11,233 nt of DNA from CAZUHK01 sp964620345 (GTDB lineage: Bacteria > Planctomycetota > Phycisphaerae > Phycisphaerales > Zrk34): contig CAZUHK010000105.1 in assembly GCA_964620345.1 (NCBI GenBank), positions 1 to 11,233 on the forward strand, in the 5' to 3' direction. This document shows positions 1-6,723 of the stretch, in pieces. Numbering within the stretch: position 1 is the first letter of the stretch; every line of letters starts with the position of its first letter. A program made the translations under genes and the position numbers. The notes beneath the pieces were generated by a model. It searched no databases and was not told the origin of the DNA. It saw only the letters and a program-made list of their open reading frames with translations.

Positions 1-85
1 GCCTGAAAACCACAGTATGACACAAGGCCACAAAAAGCGCGAATTGCTCTAACGGGGGGAAGCTCGCGGGACGAGCGCACCGTCG

Positions 86-1387
86 TCAAGGGCGCGACCG
101 GTAGGGTGACCGATCACCGTTGAGGTATCGGATCAGCAGGTCGTTGAGGACCAGTCGGCCCAACGCGTTGGCGTGGACCTCATCCCGCATCAGTTTCGTG
201 CGTGAGAAACCGGTTTGCGCGAGGTACATTTCCCAGGATTCACGCAGATCGAAGAACGCCACGCCCATTTCATCGCATGCTTCGCTGAGGGCGTGACGCC
301 ACGCCGCCGAGGCCTTGGCTCGAGGGCTGGGCGGGGCGTTGGTGGCCGGGGGCGACCAGCCATCATCCGCCACGGCGCCCGAGAGCACCAGCACCTGAGC
401 ATCGCAGCCGGCCTGGATTTGCCTCACCACATCCCTGATCGCCGCCACGTCACGCCGATGACTGATGCCGCCGATGATCACCAGGTGCGGCTGATGGTCG
501 AGCACATACGGCTGCACACGGTTGTGCTCGCGGTAGTAGGTGCATCCGCTGCCGCTGCGCACGGAATTGATCAGCTTGACATCCAATCCCGGCTTCGCGC
601 GTTCCAATAGCAAATCCAGTGGCCCGTTGCCCAGATCGTTCATGATGCTATCGCCCAGCAGCACGATGCGTATCGGCTCGCCCGGTCCGACCCGTGCCGC
701 GCTGCGAGCGATCAGCGGCGGGGCTTGAGGCACCCGGCCCGGCGCCACCGGCGGCGCCTGGGCGCGAAGTCGATCCGCCCAGCGCAGCACCTCGCGCGCC
801 CGCGCGCCATGGACGGCCGCGCTGGCGATGGACAGCGGCGCGCCTCGAGCGGTGAGCTGCAACCGCGCCGTCGCGGCGCCTTGCCGGGCACGTGAATAGA
901 CAACCTGCTCGGCCCAGCCGTCGCTGGCCGGCAGCCCGGTGTGATCGTCCGCGGCCAACGCCAAGCCGGTCGGGCCGTAGTACAGGGTCGCCACGAACCC
1001 CGGCCCGGCGCTACGCGATGTGGTCTGGATGCGATAATAGCGATCGGCCTGCACCGGGAAGGCGGGGCCTCGCAACGCGCCGCTCTCGACCCGCACATAC
1101 CCCCGCTGATCATCCGTCGCCGGCATCCAGGTCAGATGCCAGGTTTGTTGCCGCGCCCCAACCCCCGCCCACCCCTGCGCCGATTGGGGGCTCTGGAAAT
1201 GCGCCTCGATGACGGTCGGGGGCGAGCAGCCCAGCGGCGCGAGGGTCGTGACCAGCCACAGCACCAAGCCGAGCAGGTTGAAGCAGTGGCGGGCAGATTG
1301 CGGCGCGGCAAAGGCGCCGGGAACCTTCTTCGTGGGATGAGCGGTGATTCGGCCGCGTGCCCGAGGCGTGGGGCGTGTGGTTCCCAT
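86..1387 (-). CDS. Membrane-anchored SGNH/GDSL-family hydrolase with N-terminal beta-sandwich-like domain
   Basis: Predicted esterase or lipase-like hydrolase (433 aa), probably acting outside the cytoplasm on an acylated substrate that cannot be named from sequence. A basic N-terminus of about 35 residues precedes a hydrophobic segment at 38-53 ending in Leu-Gly-Cys (C54). This is either a signal anchor or an imperfect lipobox, because -3 is Pro. Residues 60-200 look like a beta-rich carbohydrate-binding-like module, followed by a Pro/Ala-rich linker at 205-235. The SGNH domain spans about 239-422: block I is GDS (S247 nucleophile), G306-G307 sits where block III is expected, and block V is DEVH (D402, H405). 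The canonical Asn of block III is not evident. It lies 41 bp downstream of the FKBP gene and is probably co-transcribed with it. No clear ribosome binding site precedes the ATG, so a later start is possible. The fold assignment is firm; the substrate is unknown. Confidence 0.82.
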   Translation of the reverse strand: MGTTRPTPRARGRITAHPTKKVPGAFAAPQSARHCFNLLGLVLWLVTTLAPLGCSPPTVIEAHFQSPQSAQGWAGVGARQQTWHLTWMPATDDQRGYVRVESGALRGPAFPVQADRYYRIQTTSRSAGPGFVATLYYGPTGLALAADDHTGLPASDGWAEQVVYSRARQGAATARLQLTARGAPLSIASAAVHGARAREVLRWADRLRAQAPPVAPGRVPQAPPLIARSAARVGPGEPIRIVLLGDSIMNDLGNGPLDLLLERAKPGLDVKLINSVRSGSGCTYYREHNRVQPYVLDHQPHLVIIGGISHRRDVAAIRDVVRQIQAGCDAQVLVLSGAVADDGWSPPATNAPPSPRAKASAAWRHALSEACDEMGVAFFDLRESWEMYLAQTGFSRTKLMRDEVHANALGRLVLNDLLIRYLNGDRSPYRSRP

Positions 1388-1428
1388 GATGGGTGCATGG
1401 TACCGTTTTCGCCGTGGGCGGCGGCGGC

Positions 1429-1890
1429 TTAGTGGGCGTTGCCTTGCTCGAGCTCTTCATCGGTCGCTTCGCGGACATCGACGATGGCGACATCGAAGTG
1501 CAGGGTCCGGCCGGCCAGCGGGTGGTTGGCGTCGATGGTGACCTGCTCGTCGCCCACATCGGTGACGGTGACGCGGCGGGGGCCGGCCTCGGTCTGGGCG
1601 GTGAACTGCATGCCCGGCTCGATCTGCTCGACGCCCTGGAAGCGGTCGCGCGGCACGGGTTGAATGAGCTGATCGTTGCGTTCGCCGTAGGCCTGATCGG
1701 GTTCGACGGTGACCTGCTTTTCATCGCCGGGGTTCAGGCCGGCCATCGCCTGCTCGAGGCCGGGCACGATCTGGCCCACCCCGTGCAGGTACGCCAGCGG
1801 CTCGCGGCCTTCGGAGGTGTCCAGCACCTCGCCGGCCTCGTCCTTGAGCGTGTAGTCGAATTTCACCACGGTGTTTTCCTGAACGTGCAT
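1429..1890 (-). CDS. SlyD-like FKBP-type peptidyl-prolyl cis-trans isomerase
   Basis: Cytoplasmic prolyl isomerase and probable folding chaperone (153 aa, no signal peptide). The FKBP half covers about residues 1-66 and 124-145, with PLAYLHG at 31-37 and the VPGLEQAM stretch at 42-49. The insert-in-flap (chaperone) domain lies at about 67-123, entered through the AYGERND stretch at 68-74. The NHPLAGRTLHFDV stretch at 122-134 and REATDEEL at 140-147 closely follow E. coli SlyD. Unlike SlyD, it stops just after the fold and lacks the His/Cys-rich metal-binding tail, so a nickel-supply role is unlikely. The start at 1890 was chosen over an in-frame ATG at 1932 because it has a strong Shine-Dalgarno and aligns with the SlyD N-terminus. 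It is the middle gene of a minus-strand run, 45 bp after the membrane-protein gene and 41 bp before the GDSL hydrolase gene. Confidence 0.93.
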   Translation of the reverse strand: MHVQENTVVKFDYTLKDEAGEVLDTSEGREPLAYLHGVGQIVPGLEQAMAGLNPGDEKQVTVEPDQAYGERNDQLIQPVPRDRFQGVEQIEPGMQFTAQTEAGPRRVTVTDVGDEQVTIDANHPLAGRTLHFDVAIVDVREATDEELEQGNAH

Positions 1891-1897
1891 GCGTTTG

Positions 1898-1906
1898 CCC
1901 TCCCTT
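1898..1906 (-). promoter_or_regulatory. Shine-Dalgarno for the FKBP gene
   Basis: Read on the minus strand this is AAGGGAGGG, ending 7 nt before the ATG at 1890. It is the best ribosome binding site in this minus-strand run and decides the start in favour of 1890 over 1932. Confidence 0.7.
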
Positions 1907-1935
1907 GGGGCATTGGAGGATCGAATGGTCACACC

Positions 1936-2358
1936 CTAGCGGCCGAAGCGGGGAATGTGAAATCCCATCGCGGCGTGTTTTCGCCACGCTTGTCGGAGGA
2001 TGGCGGCGAACGGCAGCCACCAGATCAGATCATTCGTAAGGATGGTCCAAGCCATCCGCGGCGGCAGGACATCGGTGAGGTACCCCTGAACGTAACCGAG
2101 GGGGCCAAGCACTTTGCCGAGCAAGCCGACCAGGACGATCGGCCAGTGGCGCAGGGGATCGAACGCGGCGATGGCGTAGCCAATGCCATAGACGCCCACG
2201 ATCATGCCGATGCATTGCCACAGGTGGGCCGTGGCGTCGGGCAGGCCGATCCAGCCGAGCGTGGTGCGCGGCATCAGCACGACCGCGGCGCCCCACACGA
2301 GGTTGTACGCCGCCGCGGCGAGCAGCACGGGCATAATCCATGGCCGAGGCCGGAGCAT
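1936..2358 (-). CDS. Small four-helix integral membrane protein, function unknown
   Basis: Hypothetical inner-membrane protein (140 aa) with four predicted transmembrane helices at about 8-28, 45-65, 72-92 and 106-123. Notable stretches are WQCIGMIVGVYGIGY (47-61), RHWPIVLVGLLGKVLGP (70-86) and the tryptophan-rich NDLIWWLPF (109-117). These Gly-, Trp- and Pro-containing stretches at helix ends look like family motifs rather than random hydrophobic sequence, and from memory similar small proteins occur in other bacteria without a known function. The ATG at 2358 was chosen because longer in-frame extensions run antisense through the neighbouring peptidase gene. No good ribosome binding site is visible, and a second Met at residue 9 is an alternative. 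It is first in a minus-strand run with the FKBP and GDSL hydrolase genes and diverges from the M14 gene. The coding call is good; the role is open. Confidence 0.75.
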   Translation of the reverse strand: MLRPRPWIMPVLLAAAAYNLVWGAAVVLMPRTTLGWIGLPDATAHLWQCIGMIVGVYGIGYAIAAFDPLRHWPIVLVGLLGKVLGPLGYVQGYLTDVLPPRMAWTILTNDLIWWLPFAAILRQAWRKHAAMGFHIPRFGR

Positions 2359-2412
2359 GAGCCATGGTTGATCGCTGCATTGCGACCAAAGCGGTTTCGC
2401 ACAGGCCTGGTT

Positions 2413-2416
2413 AGGA
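2413..2416 (+). promoter_or_regulatory. Shine-Dalgarno (AGGA) that decides the M14 peptidase start
   Basis: AGGA lies 8 nt before the ATG at 2425 but only 2 nt before the in-frame ATG at 2419, which favours 2425. The whole divergent spacer to the membrane-protein gene is about 60 bp, so promoters for both genes must fit there or overlap the coding ends. I see no convincing -35/-10 pair. Confidence 0.5.
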
Positions 2417-2424
2417 TAATGGAC

Positions 2425-3453
2425 ATGTTCGACAACCTCGCACGCCAATCCATCGAGGCGTTCACCCCCGCGGCGCAGCGCGACGCGGCGGTGCGCGACG
2501 CCGGCGGCGAGGTGATCGGCCACAGCGAGGCGGGCCGGCCGATCTGCGGGACCGTGATCGGCGATGGACCGCGGAGAGTGTCGCTGGTGGCCGGGGCGCA
2601 TTCGGATGAGCCGGTGGGGGCCGAGACGTTGAGGTTGCTGTGTGAGCGACGCAGCGACGCAGCGACGCAGCGACGATGGGGTGAATTCACGCTCGTGATC
2701 GTGCCGCACGTGAACCCCGATGGGGAGGCGAAGCAGCGTGCGTGGCTGGAGGCCTGGCCGGACCCGCTGGCGTACTTGACGCATCGGTTGCGCGAGGCGC
2801 CGGGGCGGGACGTGGAGTTTGCCTACCCCGAGGGTCGGCCGGAGAACGCGGTGGTCAGCGCGTTTTTGGCCGACCACGGGCCGTTCGACCTGCACCTGTC
2901 GTTGCACGGCATGGCGGTGGCGACCGGCGGGTGGCACCTGATCGAGCGTTCATGGGCGGACCGCACGGCGGAACTGCGGCAACGCTACGCCAAGGCGATG
3001 CGCGACGCGGGGCTGGAGCGGTTCGACTGGGACCGCGGCGGCGACAAGGGTTTCGATTACCTGGGGCCGGGCTTTGCCACGACGCCGCGCAGCGATGCGA
3101 TGCGCGAGCACTTCTTGCGGATGGGCGACGACGAAACGGCGGCGAAGTTCGGGCTGAACTCGATGGAGTACGTCCGCACGCTCGGCAATGACCCGCTGTG
3201 CATGGTGACGGAGCTGCCGCTGTGGGTGATCCAGGCCGCGGGGATCGAGGATGAACCGGGCGACCCGCGGCGGTATTTCGCGTTCGGCGACGCGGTGGGC
3301 GCAGCCCGCGAGGCGATGGGGCACGATGATACGGCCGCGGCCCTGCGGGCGATGCAGGGGTTCACGATGCAGCCGCTGTCGATCGCCACGGCGGTCGGGT
3401 TGCAGTTGCGAGCGATCGAGCTGGGCTTGGAGGCGGTGGGGGCGTGGGAGTGA
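2425..3453 (+). CDS. M14-family zinc carboxypeptidase-like metallopeptidase
   Basis: Predicted zinc peptidase (342 aa) related to the carboxypeptidase A/murein peptide amidase superfamily. It has no signal peptide, so it is probably cytoplasmic. The zinc-binding pair is in GAHSDEPVG (H59, E62). The NPDG motif (97-100) is typical of M14 enzymes. The third zinc ligand is most likely H161 in LSLHGMA, with H157 an alternative, and the catalytic Glu fits E263 in MVTELP. Together these form the full HxxE...H...E set, so it should be active. Substrate is unknown; amino-acyl or peptide trimming, including muropeptides, is plausible since a DacB gene converges on it from the other side, but that is inference. 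The start rests on AGGA at 2413-2416; 2419 is the alternative. Residues 74-84 (RRSDAATQRRW) are encoded by a tandem octanucleotide repeat and sit between the zinc site and the next strand, probably in a surface loop. Confidence 0.88.
   Translation: MFDNLARQSIEAFTPAAQRDAAVRDAGGEVIGHSEAGRPICGTVIGDGPRRVSLVAGAHSDEPVGAETLRLLCERRSDAATQRRWGEFTLVIVPHVNPDGEAKQRAWLEAWPDPLAYLTHRLREAPGRDVEFAYPEGRPENAVVSAFLADHGPFDLHLSLHGMAVATGGWHLIERSWADRTAELRQRYAKAMRDAGLERFDWDRGGDKGFDYLGPGFATTPRSDAMREHFLRMGDDETAAKFGLNSMEYVRTLGNDPLCMVTELPLWVIQAAGIEDEPGDPRRYFAFGDAVGAAREAMGHDDTAAALRAMQGFTMQPLSIATAVGLQLRAIELGLEAVGAWE
2646..2677 (+). repeat. 8-bp tandem repeat (GCGACGCA, about 3.75 copies) inside the M14 peptidase gene
   Basis: Three exact copies of GCGACGCA (2646-2653, 2654-2661, 2662-2669) are followed by GCGACG plus two mismatches (2670-2677). 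The unit is not a multiple of three, so gain or loss of one copy would shift the reading frame. Confidence 0.9.
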
Positions 3454-3480
3454 TTGCGATCACGGCCAAGGCCTCGCGCA

Positions 3481-3500
3481 CGCGCCCACGACCGGGCGCG
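3481..3500. terminator. GC-rich hairpin between convergent genes, possible bidirectional terminator
   Basis: A perfect 7-bp stem (CGCGCCC and GGGCGCG) closes a 6-nt loop (ACGACC). It sits in the 52-bp gap between the stop codons of the M14 and DacB genes. There is no T-tract on either side, so this is not a classical intrinsic terminator. Position and stem support a termination or RNA-end-protecting role only weakly in such GC-rich DNA. Confidence 0.35.
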
Positions 3501-3505
3501 CCAAG

Positions 3506-4981
3506 TCATCCGCCGAGGGCGGGGTCGGCTTGCTTTTCGCGTTCGACTTCGCGCTCGGCCATGTAGGCGTCGATGGCGTAGACGAACTGGTCGATCAGGC
3601 GTTTGCCCTTGAACGCGGGCTTGTCGAAATCGTTGAGCAGGATGCTGTAGGCGTAGGTGTGGTGTTCGTGCTCGACGTAGCCGGACAGGGCGAGGGTCTG
3701 GCGGAGGTAGCCGCTCTTGCCGCGGACGGTGCCGACGGTGGCGGGGCGGTCGAAGCGTCGGCGGAGCGTGCCATCGGCGCCGCCCTCGGGCAGGGAGCCG
3801 ATAAACACATCGGCGACATGGGCATCGGCTTGGGTCATCCGCGCCAGCAGGCGGGTGAGCAGTTCCGCGGTGACCTTGTTGCGGCGGGACATGCCCGAGC
3901 CGTCGTCGATCACGATGGTCGAGGCGTCGGGGCCCAGCAGCTTGCTGAGGAACATGCGGGTGGCCGCGGCGCCGTTGGCCCAGGATCCCGGGTCGCCGGT
4001 GGCCTTGCGACCGATGCGTTTGAGCAACGCCTCGGCGAACAGGTTCTGCGAATCCTTGTTGCACCGCTTGACCACCTCGGCCAGTGGCGTGCGGACCTCG
4101 GCCAGCAGCTTGGCCGCATCGACCTCGGCGCCGTCGGCCACGCGGGCGACGCCGCCGACCTTCACGCCCGCGTCGGCCAGGCGATCGGCCAGCAGCTTGC
4201 CCAGGACCATCGGCGGGTCGTGTACGGTGACATAGATCGGCGCCTTGAAGCGATACCGCACGGTGCCGCGCACGGTGATGCGGTTGGTCGAGGCGGTGCG
4301 CGTGGCCCACAGCGCATTGCGCCGGCCGCGCTGGGCGAGGTTGGTCAGGACCACCGGCGCATCGATCGGGCGGGTCATCACGACCGGCGAGCCGCCGCGC
4401 TCGGACGGCGCGGCGTAGATGTCCAGGCAGTTGTCGTTGAAATTGATCCCGGCCACCGGGGCGCAGTACCACAGGTGGAGCTGATCGGTCGGCCAATTGG
4501 GATGCACCTGCTGAGCGTCGAACGCGCGGTCGTCGATCAGCAGCGCGTCGATGCGCTCGATGCCGTGCTTCTGCACGACCGCGACCCAGCGGGCCAGCAG
4601 GTCTTCGACGCTCATGCCCATCGCGCCGAGGATGCGCGGGTCGCCGAAGGCCGGGTCGCCATCGCCGACGACGATGAGCCGGCCGTCGTCGTAGCGGAGC
4701 TGCGTGCGGAAGGCGAAGTCTTCATCGAAGAGCATCAGCGCCGCGGCGGTGGTGATCAGCTTCTGGTTGGACGCGGGCACCATCGGGCGCTCGGCGTTGA
4801 CCTCCGCGACGCTCAGGCCGTCCGCCAGGTCGCGCACGTGCACGGCAATGGTCGCCGCGCCCAGATCGGCCGAGCGGACGACGCCCTCCACGCGCGACTG
4901 CAGAGACTGGCCCCACGCCGCGGACGCGAGCAGCATCAGCCCCAGCGCCGCGACGATCGGTCGGTGGATCGTTTGCATCAT
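3506..4981 (-). CDS. dacB: D-alanyl-D-alanine carboxypeptidase/endopeptidase (PBP4, DacB family, S13)
   Basis: Periplasmic low-molecular-weight penicillin-binding protein (491 aa) that removes the terminal D-Ala from peptidoglycan stem peptides and/or cleaves D-Ala-mDAP cross-links. A signal peptide covers about residues 1-24 (hydrophobic core 9-21, probable cleavage after AWG). The three active-site motifs are present in order: SxxK as S71-N-Q-K74, SxN as S311-Q-N313, and K422-S-G424. The long spacing between motifs 1 and 2 is typical of S13 enzymes, which carry extra domains there. The DDGSGMSRRN stretch (359-368) is also characteristic. The length fits the family, so it looks intact and active. 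Two adjacent ATGs (4981 and 4978) compete for the start, with only a weak purine stretch upstream. It lies 62 bp downstream of the TIM-barrel gene on the same strand and converges on the M14 gene. Its presence shows that the organism makes peptidoglycan. Confidence 0.95.
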   Translation of the reverse strand: MMQTIHRPIVAALGLMLLASAAWGQSLQSRVEGVVRSADLGAATIAVHVRDLADGLSVAEVNAERPMVPASNQKLITTAAALMLFDEDFAFRTQLRYDDGRLIVVGDGDPAFGDPRILGAMGMSVEDLLARWVAVVQKHGIERIDALLIDDRAFDAQQVHPNWPTDQLHLWYCAPVAGINFNDNCLDIYAAPSERGGSPVVMTRPIDAPVVLTNLAQRGRRNALWATRTASTNRITVRGTVRYRFKAPIYVTVHDPPMVLGKLLADRLADAGVKVGGVARVADGAEVDAAKLLAEVRTPLAEVVKRCNKDSQNLFAEALLKRIGRKATGDPGSWANGAAATRMFLSKLLGPDASTIVIDDGSGMSRRNKVTAELLTRLLARMTQADAHVADVFIGSLPEGGADGTLRRRFDRPATVGTVRGKSGYLRQTLALSGYVEHEHHTYAYSILLNDFDKPAFKGKRLIDQFVYAIDAYMAEREVEREKQADPALGG

Positions 4982-5043
4982 CTCTGGCTATCGGCCACGG
5001 GGCGCGGGGCGCTACAGTCCAGTTCGCCAAAGTCCGCAAAAGC

Positions 5044-5904
5044 TTATCGCACGCCCAGCTCGTCCATCAGCTTCAACGCCTCGTCCGCGGCGATCTGGAA
5101 GACCTCGGCCGCGCTCATGTCCTTGAGCGACTGCATGCCCGTGCCCTCGGCGTGGGTCGCAAGAACCGCGGCCGAGTGCTTGAGGTGCGGCTCGAGGGTG
5201 CAGCCGATCTGCCAGCCGGCGTCGGCCGCATCTTTAAGAATCTCGCGCGAGTGGCTGTCGCCCTGGCCCATCGGCACGTGTTCGCCGGTGGTCTTCTGAT
5301 CTTTGAAGTGCAAGTAGTCGGTCTTGTCCTTGAGCTTGGCCCAGATCGACAGCCCGTCCTCGCCGGTGCGCAGGTAGTTGGCGAAGTCGTAGATGAGCTT
5401 GAACCGCTGGCCGTCGCGCAGTTCGGCGATGGCCAGCACGTCGTCGGCGTGGTCGCCGAAGATGCCCGATTCGTTCTCGTGATACAGCACCAGGCCCAGG
5501 CGGTCGGCCGCTTCGATCAAGCGCTTGAGGTGCTCCATCGACCTCGCCCGCCACTGGTCCTTGGGCAGAGCTTGCTCCTTGTTGTAGTAGGAGAAGATGC
5601 GCACCGCGTCGCAGCCGAAGATGTCCTTGAGCTTGGCGAGGTGCTCAAGCCGTTGGATGTCCATGTTGACATCGTCGGCGATGTCGAGCTTGCCGATGGG
5701 CGAGCCGTACATGTTCACGGTAATGCCCGCCGCCTCATACTTCTTCTGCACTTGCCGGGCGTGGTCGATCGGCAGATCGACGATGTTGTGGCCATCGACG
5801 CCGCGGGGGTCGATGCGGTCCAGCCCGCCGTGGGTCAGGGCGGTGATCTGCTCGTCGGTGGATTGGCCGGCCTCGTCGGCGAAGGCGCTGAGCGTCCAGG
5901 GCAT
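5044..5904 (-). CDS. Sugar phosphate isomerase/epimerase-like TIM-barrel protein (IolE/xylose isomerase-like)
   Basis: Predicted cytoplasmic metal-dependent sugar isomerase, epimerase or dehydratase of the AP endonuclease family 2 TIM-barrel fold (286 aa). The expected metal ligands are all seen: E143 in YHENESG, D173 in IYDFANYLRTG, H199 in LHFKD and E238 in LEPH. The N-terminal strand (WTLSAFADEAG) and the segment NMYGSPIGKLDI (64-75) are typical of the group. The substrate cannot be deduced; inositol, keto-sugar and tagatose-type enzymes share this pattern. The start at 5904 was preferred over an in-frame ATG at 5958 because GGAG lies 7 nt upstream and the barrel's first strand begins right after it. 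It is followed after 62 bp by dacB on the same strand and diverges from the pseudopilin operon. No other sugar-catabolism gene lies nearby, so the pathway is open. Confidence 0.88.
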   Translation of the reverse strand: MPWTLSAFADEAGQSTDEQITALTHGGLDRIDPRGVDGHNIVDLPIDHARQVQKKYEAAGITVNMYGSPIGKLDIADDVNMDIQRLEHLAKLKDIFGCDAVRIFSYYNKEQALPKDQWRARSMEHLKRLIEAADRLGLVLYHENESGIFGDHADDVLAIAELRDGQRFKLIYDFANYLRTGEDGLSIWAKLKDKTDYLHFKDQKTTGEHVPMGQGDSHSREILKDAADAGWQIGCTLEPHLKHSAAVLATHAEGTGMQSLKDMSAAEVFQIAADEALKLMDELGVR

Positions 5905-5911
5905 GGCGGAA

Positions 5912-5916
5912 CTCCA
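5912..5916 (-). promoter_or_regulatory. Shine-Dalgarno for the TIM-barrel gene
   Basis: Minus-strand TGGAG, 7 nt before the ATG at 5904. It decides against the upstream in-frame ATG at 5958. Confidence 0.6.
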
Positions 5917-6052
5917 TTTGGTGTTGCGGCGGATCGGCCATGGTAGCCCGGGGCGCAAGTGGCCGCAAAACCGGCGTCGAGCCGCGCGAAAAGGGCTGGC
6001 CCCGGGGCCGCGTCTGGACTAGACTTGATGGTTGCAATCAGGTCGCTCTCAC

Positions 6053-6058
6053 GGAAGG
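6053..6058 (+). promoter_or_regulatory. Shine-Dalgarno for the first pseudopilin gene
   Basis: GGAAGG lies 6 nt before the ATG at 6065. It supports that start over the in-frame ATG at 6032 and places the prepilin cleavage site a typical distance (9 residues) from the N-terminus. Confidence 0.6.
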
Positions 6059-6064
6059 TGGTCG

Positions 6065-6640
6065 ATGATCCGCGCTGCCCGACACCGAGCCATGACGCTG
6101 GTCGAGATGCTGGTGATCGTCGCGATGCTCGCGGTGATGCTCGGGGTGTTGCTGCCGGCGTTGACCGCGGCGCGAACGCTGGCGTGGCAACAGGCGTGCG
6201 AGGAGCACCTGCGGACGATCGGCATGGCGATCCACAGCTACAGCCGGTCGGGCCAGGGGCGGCTGCCCAAGGCGCGGTTCCTGCCGCCGCCGGTGATCGG
6301 CGGCGGCTCGGGCCCGGCGCTGACCATCGCTCTGGTCGGCCACATGAAAGCCGCGACCGATGCGTTCCACTGCCCCGGCGATCAGATGTACCTGTACCAG
6401 TACTGCGGCATCAGCTACTTCTACAACTTCACGATGGGCGGCAAGCCCCTGCAGCAGGCCCCGCGGATCGTTCGGGGCGAATCGCCGTCGAACGTGCCGG
6501 TGCTTTGGGATGCCGACAACACGGTGTTCCCCACGAGCACCGGCCAGCTCGTCGTGCCGCGGTTCCATGAGCAGCGGGCGGCGTTGTTCGCCGATTGGTC
6601 GGTCGGCGACCTGGACGACGACGCCACGCCGTTCTTCTGA
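6065..6640 (+). CDS. Type II secretion/type IV pilus-like pseudopilin, first of a tandem pair
   Basis: Membrane-anchored, processed pilin-like protein (191 aa). The basic leader MIRAARHRA is followed by MTLVEML, with predicted prepilin peptidase cleavage after A9 and the conserved mature Glu5 at E14. A hydrophobic helix runs from about 10 to 34. The leader has Ala rather than the usual Gly at -1, and mature residue 1 is Met rather than Phe. The C-terminal domain has the FHCPGD motif (101-106), the SYFYN stretch (117-121) and ALFADWSVGDL near the end. The last is a diverged form of the 'FADGHV' tail of planctomycete H-X9-DG (DUF1559-like) pseudopilins. Cysteines are at 45, 103 and 114. It is paralogous to the next gene, which starts 83 bp downstream. 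Its role is unknown; such proteins are abundant in planctomycetes and need not build a pilus. The family call is good, the function open. Confidence 0.85.
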   Translation: MIRAARHRAMTLVEMLVIVAMLAVMLGVLLPALTAARTLAWQQACEEHLRTIGMAIHSYSRSGQGRLPKARFLPPPVIGGGSGPALTIALVGHMKAATDAFHCPGDQMYLYQYCGISYFYNFTMGGKPLQQAPRIVRGESPSNVPVLWDADNTVFPTSTGQLVVPRFHEQRAALFADWSVGDLDDDATPFF

Positions 6641-6723
6641 GGCCTCGATCCGGCGGCGTGCCGCGATTGGCACCGGCGCCAGGGCGCGGCAATATCCAGA
6701 CGGGTCGTGCGTTGAGCAATGGT

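Larger units (their letters stand above)
5905..6064. promoter_or_regulatory. Divergent intergenic region with a 12-bp perfect palindrome
   Basis: This 160-bp spacer separates the minus-strand TIM-barrel gene from the plus-strand pseudopilin operon and should contain promoters for both. GGCCCCGGGGCC at 5998-6009 is a perfect palindrome and could be an operator. TAGACT at 6020-6025 resembles a -10 element for the plus-strand operon, but no good -35 stands 16-18 bp upstream. These are weak calls in GC-rich DNA. Confidence 0.3.

Noticed and set aside
1..85. Possible end of a further gene or terminator at the left edge
   Set aside because: This short and less GC-rich stretch shows no open frame with a recognisable product, no stem-loop with a T-tract and no RNA gene signature.
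1393..2418. A long in-frame upstream extension of the M14 peptidase, which would suggest a fusion protein
   Set aside because: The extension lies antisense to the FKBP and membrane-protein genes and shows no domain. The AGGA before 2425 and the family N-terminus mark the true start.
2359..2937. An N-terminal extension of the four-helix membrane protein
   Set aside because: It would overlap the M14 coding sequence on the other strand and is Arg/His-rich shadow sequence. The hydrophobic protein begins naturally at 2358.
3251..5299. A 682-codon plus-strand open frame across dacB and the end of the M14 gene
   Set aside because: It is antisense to dacB, whose three catalytic motifs are intact, and the translation is low-complexity with no recognisable domain.
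5152..5946. A 264-codon plus-strand open frame opposite the TIM-barrel gene
   Set aside because: It is the antisense shadow of a gene with all four metal ligands conserved, and it contains Val/Leu/Asp-rich sequence without motifs.
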